In this document: positions 1 to 8,035 of the stretch, piece by piece
Position numbering within the stretch: position 1 is the stretch's first letter
How the letters are laid out: every line of letters starts with the position of its first letter
Origin: an uncultured Oscillospiraceae bacterium
Lineage (GTDB): Bacteria; Bacillota; Clostridia; Oscillospirales; Acutalibacteraceae
NCBI GenBank assembly: GCA_900540275.1
Contig: UQFO01000007.1
Span: forward strand, 1 to 64,000
Direction: 5' to 3'
Length of the DNA stretch: 64,000 nucleotides
Position numbers and translations under genes: made by a program
Notes under the pieces: generated by a model
Database searches by the model: none
The model's input: only the letters and a program-made list of their open reading frames with translations
Told to the model about the DNA's origin: nothing

Positions 1-1
1 C

Positions 2-607
2 ACTTTGCCACAAAAGACTAAGCCTAAAATTTACGTGCCCACAGACGGCGATATAAAGGTAATAATGGAGGCGGCACGCGAAACAGATTTATACGTGCCT
101 ATCCTGCTCGCGGCGTTTGGTTCTCTTCGCCGCAGCGAAATATGTGGGCTGGACAAAACGGACACGGAGGATAATCCGATACACGTATGTAACGCAATGG
201 TGCAGGATGATAACGGCGATTGGGTAATTAAACCGCCGAAGAGCTACGCCGGGGACAGGCTCGTTAAGTTTCCCGAAGCGATATTCAAAGAGATAAAAGG
301 CTGGGCACCAAACTTCAATCCCAACCACATTACAAATGGATTCAAGCGGCTGCTAGCCAAAAACGGCATTCCGCATTTTAAATTCCACTCCCTGCGCCAC
401 TACCACACATCAATCCTGCACGCGCTCGGTATACCCGACCAATACATTATGGAGCGCAGCGGATGGTCGTCAGACGCGCCGCTCAAACAGGTGTATAGGC
501 ATACTCTAAGCGATAAAACGCAGGAAACAAACAAGGTTGTATTTGACCACTTTGAAGGCCTTATGCAACACGAAATGCAACACAAAAAGAAAAAGACCGC
601 TAAATAA
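2..607 (+). CDS. Tyrosine recombinase (phage-type integrase), C-terminal part, 5' end outside window
   Basis: Catalytic domain of a tyrosine site-specific recombinase, which cuts and rejoins DNA at attachment sites. Visible hallmarks are the first catalytic Arg in GSLRRSEICGL, the H-x-x-R box in HSLRHYHTS, a Gly-Trp pair in RSGWSSDAP and the nucleophilic Tyr in QVYRHTL. The frame is open at the left window edge, so the N-terminal arm- and core-binding domains probably lie outside; an internal ATG at 5 is not a convincing start. The reading frame ends in a Lys-rich tail whose codons and stop sit inside the hairpin at 592-616. The gene runs toward the 3' end of tRNA-Pro, only 10 bp away, the usual position of an integrase at the edge of an element inserted at a tRNA gene. 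The rest of the element should then lie to the left. Confidence 0.88.
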   Translation, partial: TLPQKTKPKIYVPTDGDIKVIMEAARETDLYVPILLAAFGSLRRSEICGLDKTDTEDNPIHVCNAMVQDDNGDWVIKPPKSYAGDRLVKFPEAIFKEIKGWAPNFNPNHITNGFKRLLAKNGIPHFKFHSLRHYHTSILHALGIPDQYIMERSGWSSDAPLKQVYRHTLSDKTQETNKVVFDHFEGLMQHEMQHKKKKTAK

Positions 608-616
608 GCGGTCTTT
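592..616 (-). terminator. Terminator of tRNA-Pro overlapping the integrase 3' end
   Basis: Perfect 10-bp inverted repeat AAAGACCGCT/AGCGGTCTTT with a 5-nt loop. Read on the minus strand, the hairpin follows the tRNA CCA end and is followed by a T-rich run, so it is a good intrinsic terminator for tRNA-Pro. The last codons and the stop codon of the convergent integrase gene are inside the hairpin, so it may stop transcription in both directions. Confidence 0.8.
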
Positions 617-617
617 G

Positions 618-694
<77 letters not shown>

Positions 695-713
695 TGCTAT
701 GTAACATTTGAAA

Positions 714-746
714 AATAAGCTCCGACAGGTTTTATCGGAGCTTATT
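714..746 (-). terminator. Terminator of tRNA-Gln
   Basis: A 12-bp perfect inverted repeat AATAAGCTCCGA/TCGGAGCTTATT with a 9-nt loop, directly after the 3' end of tRNA-Gln and followed on the minus strand by a T run. The two tRNAs thus have separate terminators. Confidence 0.8.
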
Positions 747-750
747 TTAT

Positions 751-824
751 TGGCTGCGGAACTAGGATTTGAACCCAGACAAACAGAGTCAGAGTCTGCC
801 GTGCTACCATTACACAATTCCGCA
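751..824 (-). tRNA. tRNA-Gln (anticodon CTG)
   Basis: A 74-nt cloverleaf on the minus strand. The acceptor stem is TGCGGAA/TTCCGCA, the D-loop contains AATGGTAGCAC, and the anticodon loop CTCTGAC gives anticodon CTG (CAG codons). The T-loop is GGTTCAAATCC and GCCA ends the molecule. It has its own promoter upstream. Confidence 0.95.
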
Positions 825-843
825 TCACTAAACAGCAATAACT

Positions 844-871
844 ATTATATCGTTTTCAAAAAAAATGTCAA
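844..871 (-). promoter_or_regulatory. Sigma-A-type promoter of tRNA-Gln
   Basis: On the minus strand a TTGACA -35 box (866-871) and a TATAAT -10 box (844-849) are separated by 16 bp. Both match the consensus perfectly, and the predicted start is about 12 bp before the tRNA. Confidence 0.8.
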
Positions 872-914
872 TACCTTTTGCCGAATTTTTTACATTTTTC
901 TGCCCGCATCCGGT

Positions 915-944
915 ATTGATTCGCCCATAAAAGAAGTATATAAT
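915..944 (+). promoter_or_regulatory. Probable promoter of apgM
   Basis: TTGATT (915-920) and TATAAT (939-944) with 18 bp between. This gives an untranslated leader of about 140 nt before the ATG at 1095. The leader can form a loose stem (TGCTGG near 1002 with CCAGCA near 1036) before a T-rich stretch, but no known riboswitch is recognised. Confidence 0.55.
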
Positions 945-1094
945 AAATGCATGCTTTTTATACACGGCAATCAAATATTTTTATTTAGCCACGGAAAAGC
1001 GGTGCTGGTTTTGCTTGCGATGGCTTTGTCCCCGCCAGCAAAAACATTTTTTAAAATGCTGCATCATCTAATTTATAAAGGTAAGGTGATATAT

Positions 1095-2312
1095 ATGAAA
1101 TACGCCGTAGTACTTTGTGACGGCATGGCGGATTATCCCGTGGAAGCGCTTCAGGGCAAAACGCCGATGGCTGCCGCGGAAAAGCCATGCATGAACGAGC
1201 TTGCGGAAAAATCGGAGGTTGGCCTTGTCAAGACGGTCGCCGACGGCTTAAAGCCGGGGAGCGACGTCGCAAACCTTTCCGTTATGGGATACGACCCCGC
1301 GGTTTATTATACGGGCCGCTCACCGCTTGAAGCCGCGAGCATCGGAATCAGCCTGAAGGACGACGATGTAACGCTGCGCTGTAATCTCGTAACGCTCTCC
1401 GACGAAGAAAAATATGAAGAGAAAACCATGGTGGACTACTGCGCGGATGATATTTCTACCGAAGAGGCCGCCCAGCTCGTCCATTACTTACAGCTGATGC
1501 TCGGGAACAACGAATTCAAATTTTACAGCGGTGTAAGCTACCGCCACTGCCTTGTCTGGGCCAAGGGCGACCCACATCCAGGCGTACTCACTCCCCCGCA
1601 TGACATATCCGGCAAAAAAATCAAAGAGTACACCCCGCAGGGCGAAAACGCGCAGAAGCTCTTCACGCTAATGGTTAAAAGCCACGAACTGCTGCGTAAC
1701 CATCCGGTCAACGTAAAGCGGATTCAAAACGGCAAACGTCCCGCCAACTCTATATGGCTATGGGGCGAGGGGCAGAAGCCCAAGCTCGACAGCTTTGAAG
1801 ACAAGTTTGGACTCAGGGGCTCGGTCGTCTCGGCTGTGGATTTGCTCAAGGGTATCGGCATCTGCGCCAAAATGCGCACCTGCGACGTTCCCGGCGCCAC
1901 AGGGTATATCGATACCAACTTTGATGGAAAGCTCGAAGCCGCCGTACAGGAGCTGAAAGCCGGGCAGGATTTCGTTTATATCCACATAGAAGCGCCCGAT
2001 GAATGCGGACACCGCGGGGAAGTCGAAAACAAGGTCAAATCAATCGAGCTGATTGACAGGCATATACTCGCGCCGCTCGTGGAAGAAATGAAGAAGCTGG
2101 GCGACTACAGCCTCCTTGTACTGCCGGACCATCCCACCCCGCTGTCCATACGGACACACATAAGCGACCCCGTCCCCTACCTGCTTTACCGAAGCAGCCA
2201 GGAAAGGGAAAGCGGCGTTGTGCTGTTTGATGAGGAAAATGCCGCAAAAACAGGTGTGTTTATTGAAAAAGGCCATACCCTAATGAACCGTTTTTTACAA
2301 ACTGAAAAATAA
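1095..2312 (+). CDS. apgM: 2,3-bisphosphoglycerate-independent phosphoglycerate mutase, archaeal type
   Basis: Cytosolic glycolytic enzyme interconverting 3- and 2-phosphoglycerate. The 405-residue protein opens with YAVVLCDGMADYP, the alkaline-phosphatase-superfamily metal/phosphate site, and carries further family motifs such as DVANLSVMGYDP, YTGRSPLEA, FVYIHIEAPDECGH and LVLPDHPTP with conserved Asp and His residues. Length and motifs fit the ApgM/ThrH-adjacent branch rather than the roughly 510-residue GpmI. The open frame extends upstream to 708, but that part crosses tRNA-Gln; the ATG at 1095, 6-16 bp after AAAGGTAAGG, is the credible start. It stands alone between its own promoter and the terminator at 2326. 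Clostridia often use this type beside other mutases; whether it is the only one here cannot be seen. Confidence 0.92.
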   Translation: MKYAVVLCDGMADYPVEALQGKTPMAAAEKPCMNELAEKSEVGLVKTVADGLKPGSDVANLSVMGYDPAVYYTGRSPLEAASIGISLKDDDVTLRCNLVTLSDEEKYEEKTMVDYCADDISTEEAAQLVHYLQLMLGNNEFKFYSGVSYRHCLVWAKGDPHPGVLTPPHDISGKKIKEYTPQGENAQKLFTLMVKSHELLRNHPVNVKRIQNGKRPANSIWLWGEGQKPKLDSFEDKFGLRGSVVSAVDLLKGIGICAKMRTCDVPGATGYIDTNFDGKLEAAVQELKAGQDFVYIHIEAPDECGHRGEVENKVKSIELIDRHILAPLVEEMKKLGDYSLLVLPDHPTPLSIRTHISDPVPYLLYRSSQERESGVVLFDEENAAKTGVFIEKGHTLMNRFLQTEK

Positions 2313-2325
2313 AGCAAATACATAT

Positions 2326-2360
2326 AAAACACCCCGGCGGTAATTCCGCCGGGGTGTTTT
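2326..2360. terminator. Bidirectional terminator between apgM and the ACT-domain gene
   Basis: Perfect 15-bp inverted repeat AAAACACCCCGGCGG/CCGCCGGGGTGTTTT with a 5-nt loop, between two convergent genes and with T runs on both strands. Confidence 0.92.
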
Positions 2361-2363
2361 TTA

Positions 2364-2795
2364 CTACATGCCATGTATTTCTTCTGCCGTGAGCAGAGTA
2401 AAGCCGCTCTTGCTGAGCAGGTCGATTGCCCTGTCCTCGTCGTTTACGCGCAGGATAACAAACGCCTTGCCCTTTTCCCTGCTGATAAACGCATAGATAT
2501 ACTCCACGTCAATGTCGTTGTCAGCAAGCAGGCGCACCGCTTTGGCAAACTCGCCTGGCTTGTCGTGCACGCCGATGGCGATAACGCTTGTGAGCGAAAC
2601 GGTCATGCCCGCCTCGCGGAACGCGACCACCGCCTCCTCCGGCTTATCAACGATTAAACGCAGGATTCCAAAGTCGCTTGTATCGGCGACGGACATGGCG
2701 CGGATATCGATATCAGACTGCGCGAGTGCCTCGGTAATTTCCGCCAGCCTGCCGGATTTGTTCTCCACAAAAATGGATAGCTGTTGTATTTTCAT
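2364..2795 (-). CDS. Tandem ACT-domain protein linked to paaK
   Basis: A 143-residue protein made of two ACT domains, about residues 1-70 (starting MKIQQLSIFVENKSGRLAEI) and 71-143 (IAIGVHDKPGEFAKAVRLL). ACT domains bind amino acids, usually at dimer interfaces, and the full-length architecture with no catalytic domain suggests a sensor or regulatory subunit. The gene lies 59 bp downstream of paaK and is probably co-transcribed; this paaK-ACT pairing is common in anaerobes that ferment aromatic amino acids. The likely role is sensing an aromatic amino acid or metabolite; the ligand is inference. Confidence 0.85.
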   Translation of the reverse strand: MKIQQLSIFVENKSGRLAEITEALAQSDIDIRAMSVADTSDFGILRLIVDKPEEAVVAFREAGMTVSLTSVIAIGVHDKPGEFAKAVRLLADNDIDVEYIYAFISREKGKAFVILRVNDEDRAIDLLSKSGFTLLTAEEIHGM

Positions 2796-2854
2796 AAAAT
2801 CATTCCTTTCGCTCTATTAGTATATTCTCGAGTGTTTATACTATATGTATAAAA

Positions 2855-4159
2855 TCACTTGTTCCTCTTGTCGATTACCCGGACGGCCTTCCCTTCAGAG
2901 CGCGGAAGGCTTTTAGGCTCGACGAGCCGCACCTTTGCGCTGATGTTGAGCGTAGAATCGAGCGCCGATGCAATCCTGCGCTCAATCCCCTCCAAATCCT
3001 TCACCGTATCGGAAAAACTCTCCTGCGTCATTTCCACCTGGACCTCCATGGTATCGAGGTTGTTTTTCCGGTCGACGACGATTAAGTAGTTCGGCGGCAT
3101 CTTGAGGTCGAGCAGCACATGCTCCACCTGGGACGGGAATACATTGATGCCGCGGATGATAAGCATGTCGTCGGTTCTTCCGCGTGTTTTCGACATTTTG
3201 ACAAGCGTTCTTCCGCAGGAGCATTTTTCATGCGACAGCTTGCAGACGTCGCGCGTACGGTAACGGACGAGCGGGAGCGCCTCCTTTCCGATGCAGGTAA
3301 AAACCAGTTCGCCGTATTCCCCGTCGGGAAGCTGCTCGCCAGTGTCCGGATTGATGATTTCCGGATAGAAGAAATCCTCGCAGACGTGCATGCCCGTTTG
3401 CTCGCAGCATTCATAGGAAACGCCGGGACCCGCAATTTCGGAAAGGCCATAGATATCATAAGCTTTGATGTCGAGAATCTGCTCGATTTCCCTGCGCATA
3501 TTATCCGTCCAGGATTCCGCGCCGAAAATGCCGGCGCGCAGCTTCAGCTTTTTCGTGTCTATGCCCATGTCGCGCGCGGTTTCGCCGATGTACATCGCAT
3601 AGGACGGCGTACAGCAGAGAATGTCGGAGCCGTAATCCTGCAATATGGTAACCTGCCGCTTCGTATTGCCGGAGGACACAGGAATCGCGGTCGCCCCAAG
3701 CTTTTCCGCGCCGTAATGCAATCCCATGCCGCCGGTGAACAATCCGTAGCCATAGGAAACGTGGACAAAGTCGGACTTGCTTCCGCCGGCGGCGACAATC
3801 GCCCTGGCGCAGCCCTGCGCCCAAACGTCGATGTCGTTTCTCGTATAGCCGACGACCGTCTGTTTACCCGTCGTTCCGGAAGAAGCGTGAATTCTGATTA
3901 AATCGTCATGCGGGACAGCAATCATGCCGAACGGGTAATTGTCCCGCAAATCGTCCTTGTATGTAAAGGGCAGCTTTTTTACATCGTCAATCGATTTAAT
4001 ATCACCCGGCAGCAGGCCGATTTCATCAAACCGTTTTTTATAAAGGGGGACATTGCTGTAGCAGCGCTCCACCATCTCTACAAGCCGTTTAGACTGCAGC
4101 TCGCGGAGAACCTCCCTTGGTGCGCATTCAATCTTTTCTTCGTAATACCGGTTAGCCAT
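2855..4159 (-). CDS. paaK: Phenylacetate-CoA ligase (AMP-forming)
   Basis: Cytosolic adenylate-forming enzyme that activates phenylacetate or related aryl acids to CoA thioesters. The protein is 434 residues, the usual PaaK length. The phosphate-binding loop is visible as HASSGTTGKQTVVGYT, followed by DIYGLSEIAGPGV and the C-terminal RTRDVCKLS and RGRTDDMLIIRGINVFPSQVE motifs. An open frame runs 18 codons further upstream, but the ATG at 4159 follows AAGGAG with 8-bp spacing and opens MANRYYEEKIE, like family members. It is transcribed from the promoter at 4230-4258 together with the ACT gene. No ior/por oxidoreductase genes are nearby, so the source of the aryl acid is not evident from the window. 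Confidence 0.92.
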   Translation of the reverse strand: MANRYYEEKIECAPREVLRELQSKRLVEMVERCYSNVPLYKKRFDEIGLLPGDIKSIDDVKKLPFTYKDDLRDNYPFGMIAVPHDDLIRIHASSGTTGKQTVVGYTRNDIDVWAQGCARAIVAAGGSKSDFVHVSYGYGLFTGGMGLHYGAEKLGATAIPVSSGNTKRQVTILQDYGSDILCCTPSYAMYIGETARDMGIDTKKLKLRAGIFGAESWTDNMRREIEQILDIKAYDIYGLSEIAGPGVSYECCEQTGMHVCEDFFYPEIINPDTGEQLPDGEYGELVFTCIGKEALPLVRYRTRDVCKLSHEKCSCGRTLVKMSKTRGRTDDMLIIRGINVFPSQVEHVLLDLKMPPNYLIVVDRKNNLDTMEVQVEMTQESFSDTVKDLEGIERRIASALDSTLNISAKVRLVEPKSLPRSEGKAVRVIDKRNK

Positions 4160-4229
4160 TGGAACCACTCCTTGATTTTCTGAATCCGCTAAGATTCTGG
4201 GATTTTTTCGCAATGTTTTTATCTACTTT

Positions 4230-4258
4230 ATTATATAATATTTCCTTCTTACATACAA
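4230..4258 (-). promoter_or_regulatory. Promoter of paaK-ACT operon
   Basis: On the minus strand TTGTAT (4253-4258) and TATAAT (4230-4235) with 17-bp spacing. The start point would fall near 4223. Confidence 0.65.
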
Positions 4259-4330
4259 TCCAAAGTTACGATGCGATTTCTTTGCACTTTCTACAAAATA
4301 TCCGTCCGCACTGGTTAAGCAAAAGAAAAA

Positions 4331-4352
4331 GCGCCCCAAAAACCAGGGGCGC
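4331..4352 (-). terminator. Terminator after the ASKHA-fold gene
   Basis: GCGCCCC/GGGGCGC stem with an 8-nt loop, 11 bp after the stop codon at 4363. Read on the minus strand it is followed by TTTTTC, a standard intrinsic terminator closing the ABC-transporter/channel operon. Confidence 0.85.
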
Positions 4353-4362
4353 CGTGTAAAAT

Positions 4363-5457
4363 TTAAATTGAAATGTCAGGAAAGCCCACGCCGAACCCGG
4401 TTCCCATGGTAATGCAGACAGCATCCTTGTAGCCGCTGAAATAGAGTGCTACCGCTGTGCCGTCATGAACAAGCGTGACCTTTACCCTGCGCTTGAGGCG
4501 GCCGGAAAGCTCCTCCGACAGGCAGTCGGCATAATTGCGGCACAAAAGCGTAAGCTTTGCGTAGCCGCCGCGCTTATCGTTGAGCCGTCCGCCAACCGTA
4601 TAGCTTGCTATGCTGACAATAATTTCATCGCTCAGCTCACCGTCTTTTTCCGCCTCGCGGTAGGTGCTGAGGATGAGGTTCATCAGGTACTTGTGGAGGG
4701 CAACCGCCGTTTCCAGCTTTTCTTCAGGCTTCTCAAACGAAGATTTCATATACTTCGACTCAAGAGAAGGAAGCGTTGTAATTCCCGCAAGCTCTCCGCC
4801 GGATTTCCGGACGATGCAACGCTTGACGCTTGTTTGGCCGAGGTCGAATACTACGCTTAGCCCCTCCGGCCTGCTGATTTTTGACGCGCAGCCCATGATA
4901 CCGACAAACGAAGCGTTCTCAAATAAAACAAAATCGTACGGTTCCACACCCGCCGCCTGGAACAGCTCCAGCGCATATTCCTTAAAGCGCACGCCGAGCA
5001 GGCCGTTTGTAAGCCCACCGACGAGGATTACCGTTTTTATTTGCGCCCAGTACGCCCAGTGCGCGTCTGTCCAGTCTGGGCGTGCCGCCCGGTTTTCCGG
5101 CTCTCCTTTTTTAAGCGCCAGGAATATCATGCCCAGCCGGTAACCGAACTTTTTTACAATCTCCCTGGCCACCGCCGCGTTTTCTGCGTTTCCGGAAACC
5201 AAGCGGTCCTCCAAAAGGAACGGCAGCTTCATGCGCTGGGCGCTTTCCACGTCGATACCAAGCGCGTCCGCGTTTTTTATAATCTCCTCAATTAAAGAAG
5301 GCGTACTGAATATTTTATCCGCCGTAAGCCCTGCAAGCCCGTCCTCGATTCCCTCAACCGGCAGCTTGCTGAGCACCACCCTGTTGAGCGAGCAGCTCTC
5401 CGTCAGATACTGCGCGCCGCTTGTTTCGTCCACACTGATAAATGGGTTCAAAACCAT
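4363..5457 (-). CDS. ASKHA-fold (hexokinase/actin-like) ATPase of unknown substrate
   Basis: A 364-residue soluble protein. Two nucleotide-binding signatures of the sugar-kinase/Hsp70/actin fold can be seen: the phosphate-1 motif VVFDLGQTSVKRCIVR near residue 205, and near the C terminus VTLVHDGTAVALYFSG followed by ITMGTGFGVGFP, like phosphate-2 and adenosine motifs. The N-terminal 190 residues do not resemble a standard ROK protein and the ROK zinc motif is absent. It is the last gene of a probable operon with the potassium-channel-like gene (20-bp gap) and the ABC exporter. It may be a sugar or small-molecule kinase or an ATP-binding regulator; the substrate cannot be read from the sequence. 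Confidence 0.6.
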   Translation of the reverse strand: MVLNPFISVDETSGAQYLTESCSLNRVVLSKLPVEGIEDGLAGLTADKIFSTPSLIEEIIKNADALGIDVESAQRMKLPFLLEDRLVSGNAENAAVAREIVKKFGYRLGMIFLALKKGEPENRAARPDWTDAHWAYWAQIKTVILVGGLTNGLLGVRFKEYALELFQAAGVEPYDFVLFENASFVGIMGCASKISRPEGLSVVFDLGQTSVKRCIVRKSGGELAGITTLPSLESKYMKSSFEKPEEKLETAVALHKYLMNLILSTYREAEKDGELSDEIIVSIASYTVGGRLNDKRGGYAKLTLLCRNYADCLSEELSGRLKRRVKVTLVHDGTAVALYFSGYKDAVCITMGTGFGVGFPDISI

Positions 5458-5477
5458 TTCACCACCACACCCTTACG

Positions 5478-6356
5478 TCAATCCTTCTCCTGGTTTCCCG
5501 CCCGTACGGATAGCACCGTGCCAAGCAGAATCGTGATACATATGATACTTGTGGCAATCGTAAGCACACAGACCGCCTTGGCATATAGGTTTACCGGGAC
5601 GATATCGCCGAACCCCACTGTCGCGAACGTCACACAGGTATAATAGAACAGGTCAAAATAGGTAAGCGGCCCGGCCGCGTCAAAAGCGCGCGCATAATGC
5701 AGCGCCCCAACATAGGACAGCGCCGATAAAATTATAAGAAACAGCGCGATAATCAAAAATGTGGATTTCCAAAGGTTGCGGAAAGTCAGGCTGCGCTGCT
5801 TATTCCCCGCTTCCCGCAGCAGGAGCAGAAGCGACGCAACCGTCGCCATGTAGCAGAATACAAGATTATAGACGGCAAGCAGGAACGTCTCCGTCGATTT
5901 CATTTCAGCAAAAAACAAAATATTGACAAACACCATAATTAAAATCACGATAACGATGGAAAAAATGGTATTCATCCATGCGTTTTCAAGCACAATCAGC
6001 TTTCTTACCCCGTAAGCCAAAAGCCAAATAATTTCACTGAACAGAAAAGAAATACAAACGGCGCTTGGAATACAGAGGATGATGGCAGCCGCCAGGTTAA
6101 AGCGGTACAGTAAAAACAGGAACGATACGGCCGCAAACAAAAGCACCAGAATGAAAAGGAATACCTTAGGCACGCCGAAATGGCCGCGCACCTGGGCTTT
6201 AAATTCCCGAAACGGCAGATTGATTGCCGTTTTGATGCTTCCGGCCATGCCAGGCGGCTTTAAGCTGCTCCTTTTGACACGCCGGAACAGCAGCAGCATG
6301 ATAAGGGAAAGCAGCGCGCTTATGATTAAAATAATGTTTTCGCCAATGATTTGCAT
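5478..6356 (-). CDS. Potassium-channel-like membrane protein (ion channel family)
   Basis: A 292-residue integral membrane protein with about six or seven hydrophobic segments. The last pair flanks FATVGFGDIVPV (residues about 246-256), a textbook K+ selectivity filter TVGFGD preceded by a pore helix, so the C-terminal third is a two-helix ion-channel domain. The N-terminal segments are not a recognisable voltage sensor because the regular Arg pattern is missing. No cytoplasmic RCK/TrkA domain follows; the protein ends 30 residues after the pore helix. I chose the ATG at 6356; the longer frame to 6446 would overlap the upstream permease gene. The position at the end of an ABC-2 transporter operon may be coincidental or may link ion flux to export. 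Confidence 0.8.
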   Translation of the reverse strand: MQIIGENIILIISALLSLIMLLLFRRVKRSSLKPPGMAGSIKTAINLPFREFKAQVRGHFGVPKVFLFILVLLFAAVSFLFLLYRFNLAAAIILCIPSAVCISFLFSEIIWLLAYGVRKLIVLENAWMNTIFSIVIVILIMVFVNILFFAEMKSTETFLLAVYNLVFCYMATVASLLLLLREAGNKQRSLTFRNLWKSTFLIIALFLIILSALSYVGALHYARAFDAAGPLTYFDLFYYTCVTFATVGFGDIVPVNLYAKAVCVLTIATSIICITILLGTVLSVRAGNQEKD

Positions 6357-6403
6357 AAACAAAAACCATCTCTTTTCAGCCGGTATTTCAAGCTTCCCTT
6401 CGT

Positions 6404-7213
6404 TTAGCTGCCCGCGCTTTCGTAGGCAAGCAGCCCCCTGTTCCAAACAAGCACGGCAACAGTAAATAATACGATAGAAACCAGCACCGTTCCTCCAATG
6501 GAAAACAGCGGGTTTTGGCCTGTCAGGAAAAAGCTGGCTGGGTAATAGCCGGTGAAAGCAAACGGCAGGATAAACGTAACAACACCGCGGATGACCTCGT
6601 TGTAAATCGTGGTCGGATATTTTGCGAAATCATTGCACATATAGCACATATGCATTACATTGCCGCTGCGCTTAATCCAAAGGGCAATTGCCGCGGTCAC
6701 GGTTTTGATACCCGTATAAATAAACGTCGCAAACGGTATGACTAAGATAAACAGCAAGACGTTTAAAAAGCTCCATTCGATGTTCAGGCCTCCGATGACA
6801 GAGCAGAGCAGCAGGATGCCGACGAGCAGCTCGCCGAACGCGTCCGGCTGGAATTTTTCGACCAGGACATGGAACAGCGGGTTGATTGGGCGCGTGAGAT
6901 ATTTATCGAAATCGCCTTTGCGCACAGTAAAATATGCGATGTCCCATAGGTTGTCGAAAAACAGGTGGTCGAGCGCCTTTGGTATCAAAGAAAAACCATA
7001 AATAAATACAATCTGTTCAAAGCTCCATCCGGCAAGCGCTGGAATCTGGCTGAAGATAATCCATAAAAAAGCAATATTGATGGCTTGGTTAATCAAAAAG
7101 CTTACCGCGCCCGTCAAAAAATCGATTTTATATTCCATCATGCGCTTAAAATCCTGCGCAATAAAAATACGGTGCATTTTCGCCATGCGGCGCAGGGTGT
7201 TTAATTTATCCAT
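6404..7213 (-). CDS. ABC-2 type exporter permease (DUF990-like), second subunit
   Basis: A 269-residue membrane protein with about six transmembrane helices and a cytosolic N terminus (MDKLNTLRRMAKMHRIFIAQ). The motif FTVRKGDFDKYLTRPINPLF is typical of the ABC-2/DUF990 permeases that work in pairs. It follows the first permease by 3 bp and has GGGAGG before its ATG. With the neighbouring permease and ATPase it should form a heterodimeric exporter. The substrate is unknown; members of this family are annotated as daunorubicin-like or viologen exporters on weak grounds. Confidence 0.85.
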   Translation of the reverse strand: MDKLNTLRRMAKMHRIFIAQDFKRMMEYKIDFLTGAVSFLINQAINIAFLWIIFSQIPALAGWSFEQIVFIYGFSLIPKALDHLFFDNLWDIAYFTVRKGDFDKYLTRPINPLFHVLVEKFQPDAFGELLVGILLLCSVIGGLNIEWSFLNVLLFILVIPFATFIYTGIKTVTAAIALWIKRSGNVMHMCYMCNDFAKYPTTIYNEVIRGVVTFILPFAFTGYYPASFFLTGQNPLFSIGGTVLVSIVLFTVAVLVWNRGLLAYESAGS

Positions 7214-7216
7214 AGC

Positions 7217-8035
7217 TTAACCTCCCTGTACGCACAGGCGCCTGACAGCCGCGCGCCAGATTAGCTTTGAAATTCCCCACATCGCAAACAGCCAGAACAG
7301 CTGGATTCCGATGAAAAAGCAAATCTGGACGGGACCATAGCGGCCCATATATATCATAACGGGCGTATAGCTTAAAGAAGCAAACGGCAGCAGCTGCAAT
7401 ATTCCCTGCATAACGGGCGGCATAAACGCAATTGGGATGACCGCTCCCGAAAGGAAATTGACAATGCTTTCCTTTAAAATGTTCGAGCCCCACAGGTTCT
7501 TTAAGAAAAACGCCAGGAACCCATAGCAAACGTTGAAGTAGAACGATACCAAGTAGGCAATCGTCACGCTCAAAAGGAAAAGCAGGAAATTCACAGGCTG
7601 GAACATCACCTGCCCCACCGCCGTAAAACGGTAAATTTCCACACCGATGATAATCGGCAGCATAAACAAGCATATCATGATAATTTTATTGCCGAGCTCC
7701 TGAAACAGGAACGCCATATCAAAGCTTACGGGCTTAATCATACGCATGGCAACGCTTCCGTCGCGTATCTCTTCACCAAGCGCAAACGCGCCGTCACTGG
7801 AGGTAAGGAACTGCGTCAGGAACGTAATAAAAAGGAACACCACCATGTCTGTCATGGTAAAGCCCATAAATGTACTTTCGCCTGAAGACGCAAAGACCGC
7901 CCGCCACACAAAAAACATGATAAAGCAATAAAGGATTTCCCCAATTACATAGCAGAGGAAGTTGAAGCGGTAGGTGAGGAAGCTCAAAATGCCAGCGCGC
8001 ACAAACGGTTTATATGTATGTAAGAACCTATGCAT
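7217..8035 (-). CDS. ABC-2 type exporter permease (DUF990-like), first subunit
   Basis: A 272-residue polytopic membrane protein with about six hydrophobic helices. It contains EEIRDGSVAMRMIKPVSFD, the equivalent of the RKGDFDKYLTRP segment in the next gene, so the two permeases are distant paralogues. Its ATG overlaps the end of the ATPase gene by 8 bp, showing translational coupling. Confidence 0.86.
   Translation of the reverse strand: MHRFLHTYKPFVRAGILSFLTYRFNFLCYVIGEILYCFIMFFVWRAVFASSGESTFMGFTMTDMVVFLFITFLTQFLTSSDGAFALGEEIRDGSVAMRMIKPVSFDMAFLFQELGNKIIMICLFMLPIIIGVEIYRFTAVGQVMFQPVNFLLFLLSVTIAYLVSFYFNVCYGFLAFFLKNLWGSNILKESIVNFLSGAVIPIAFMPPVMQGILQLLPFASLSYTPVMIYMGRYGPVQICFFIGIQLFWLFAMWGISKLIWRAAVRRLCVQGG

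Noticed and set aside
708..1094. N-terminal extension of the apgM frame
   Set aside because: It crosses tRNA-Gln on the other strand and its promoter; the ATG at 1095 has the ribosome site and the family start.
945..1094. Riboswitch in the apgM leader
   Set aside because: Only one loose stem is seen and no known aptamer sequence is recognised.
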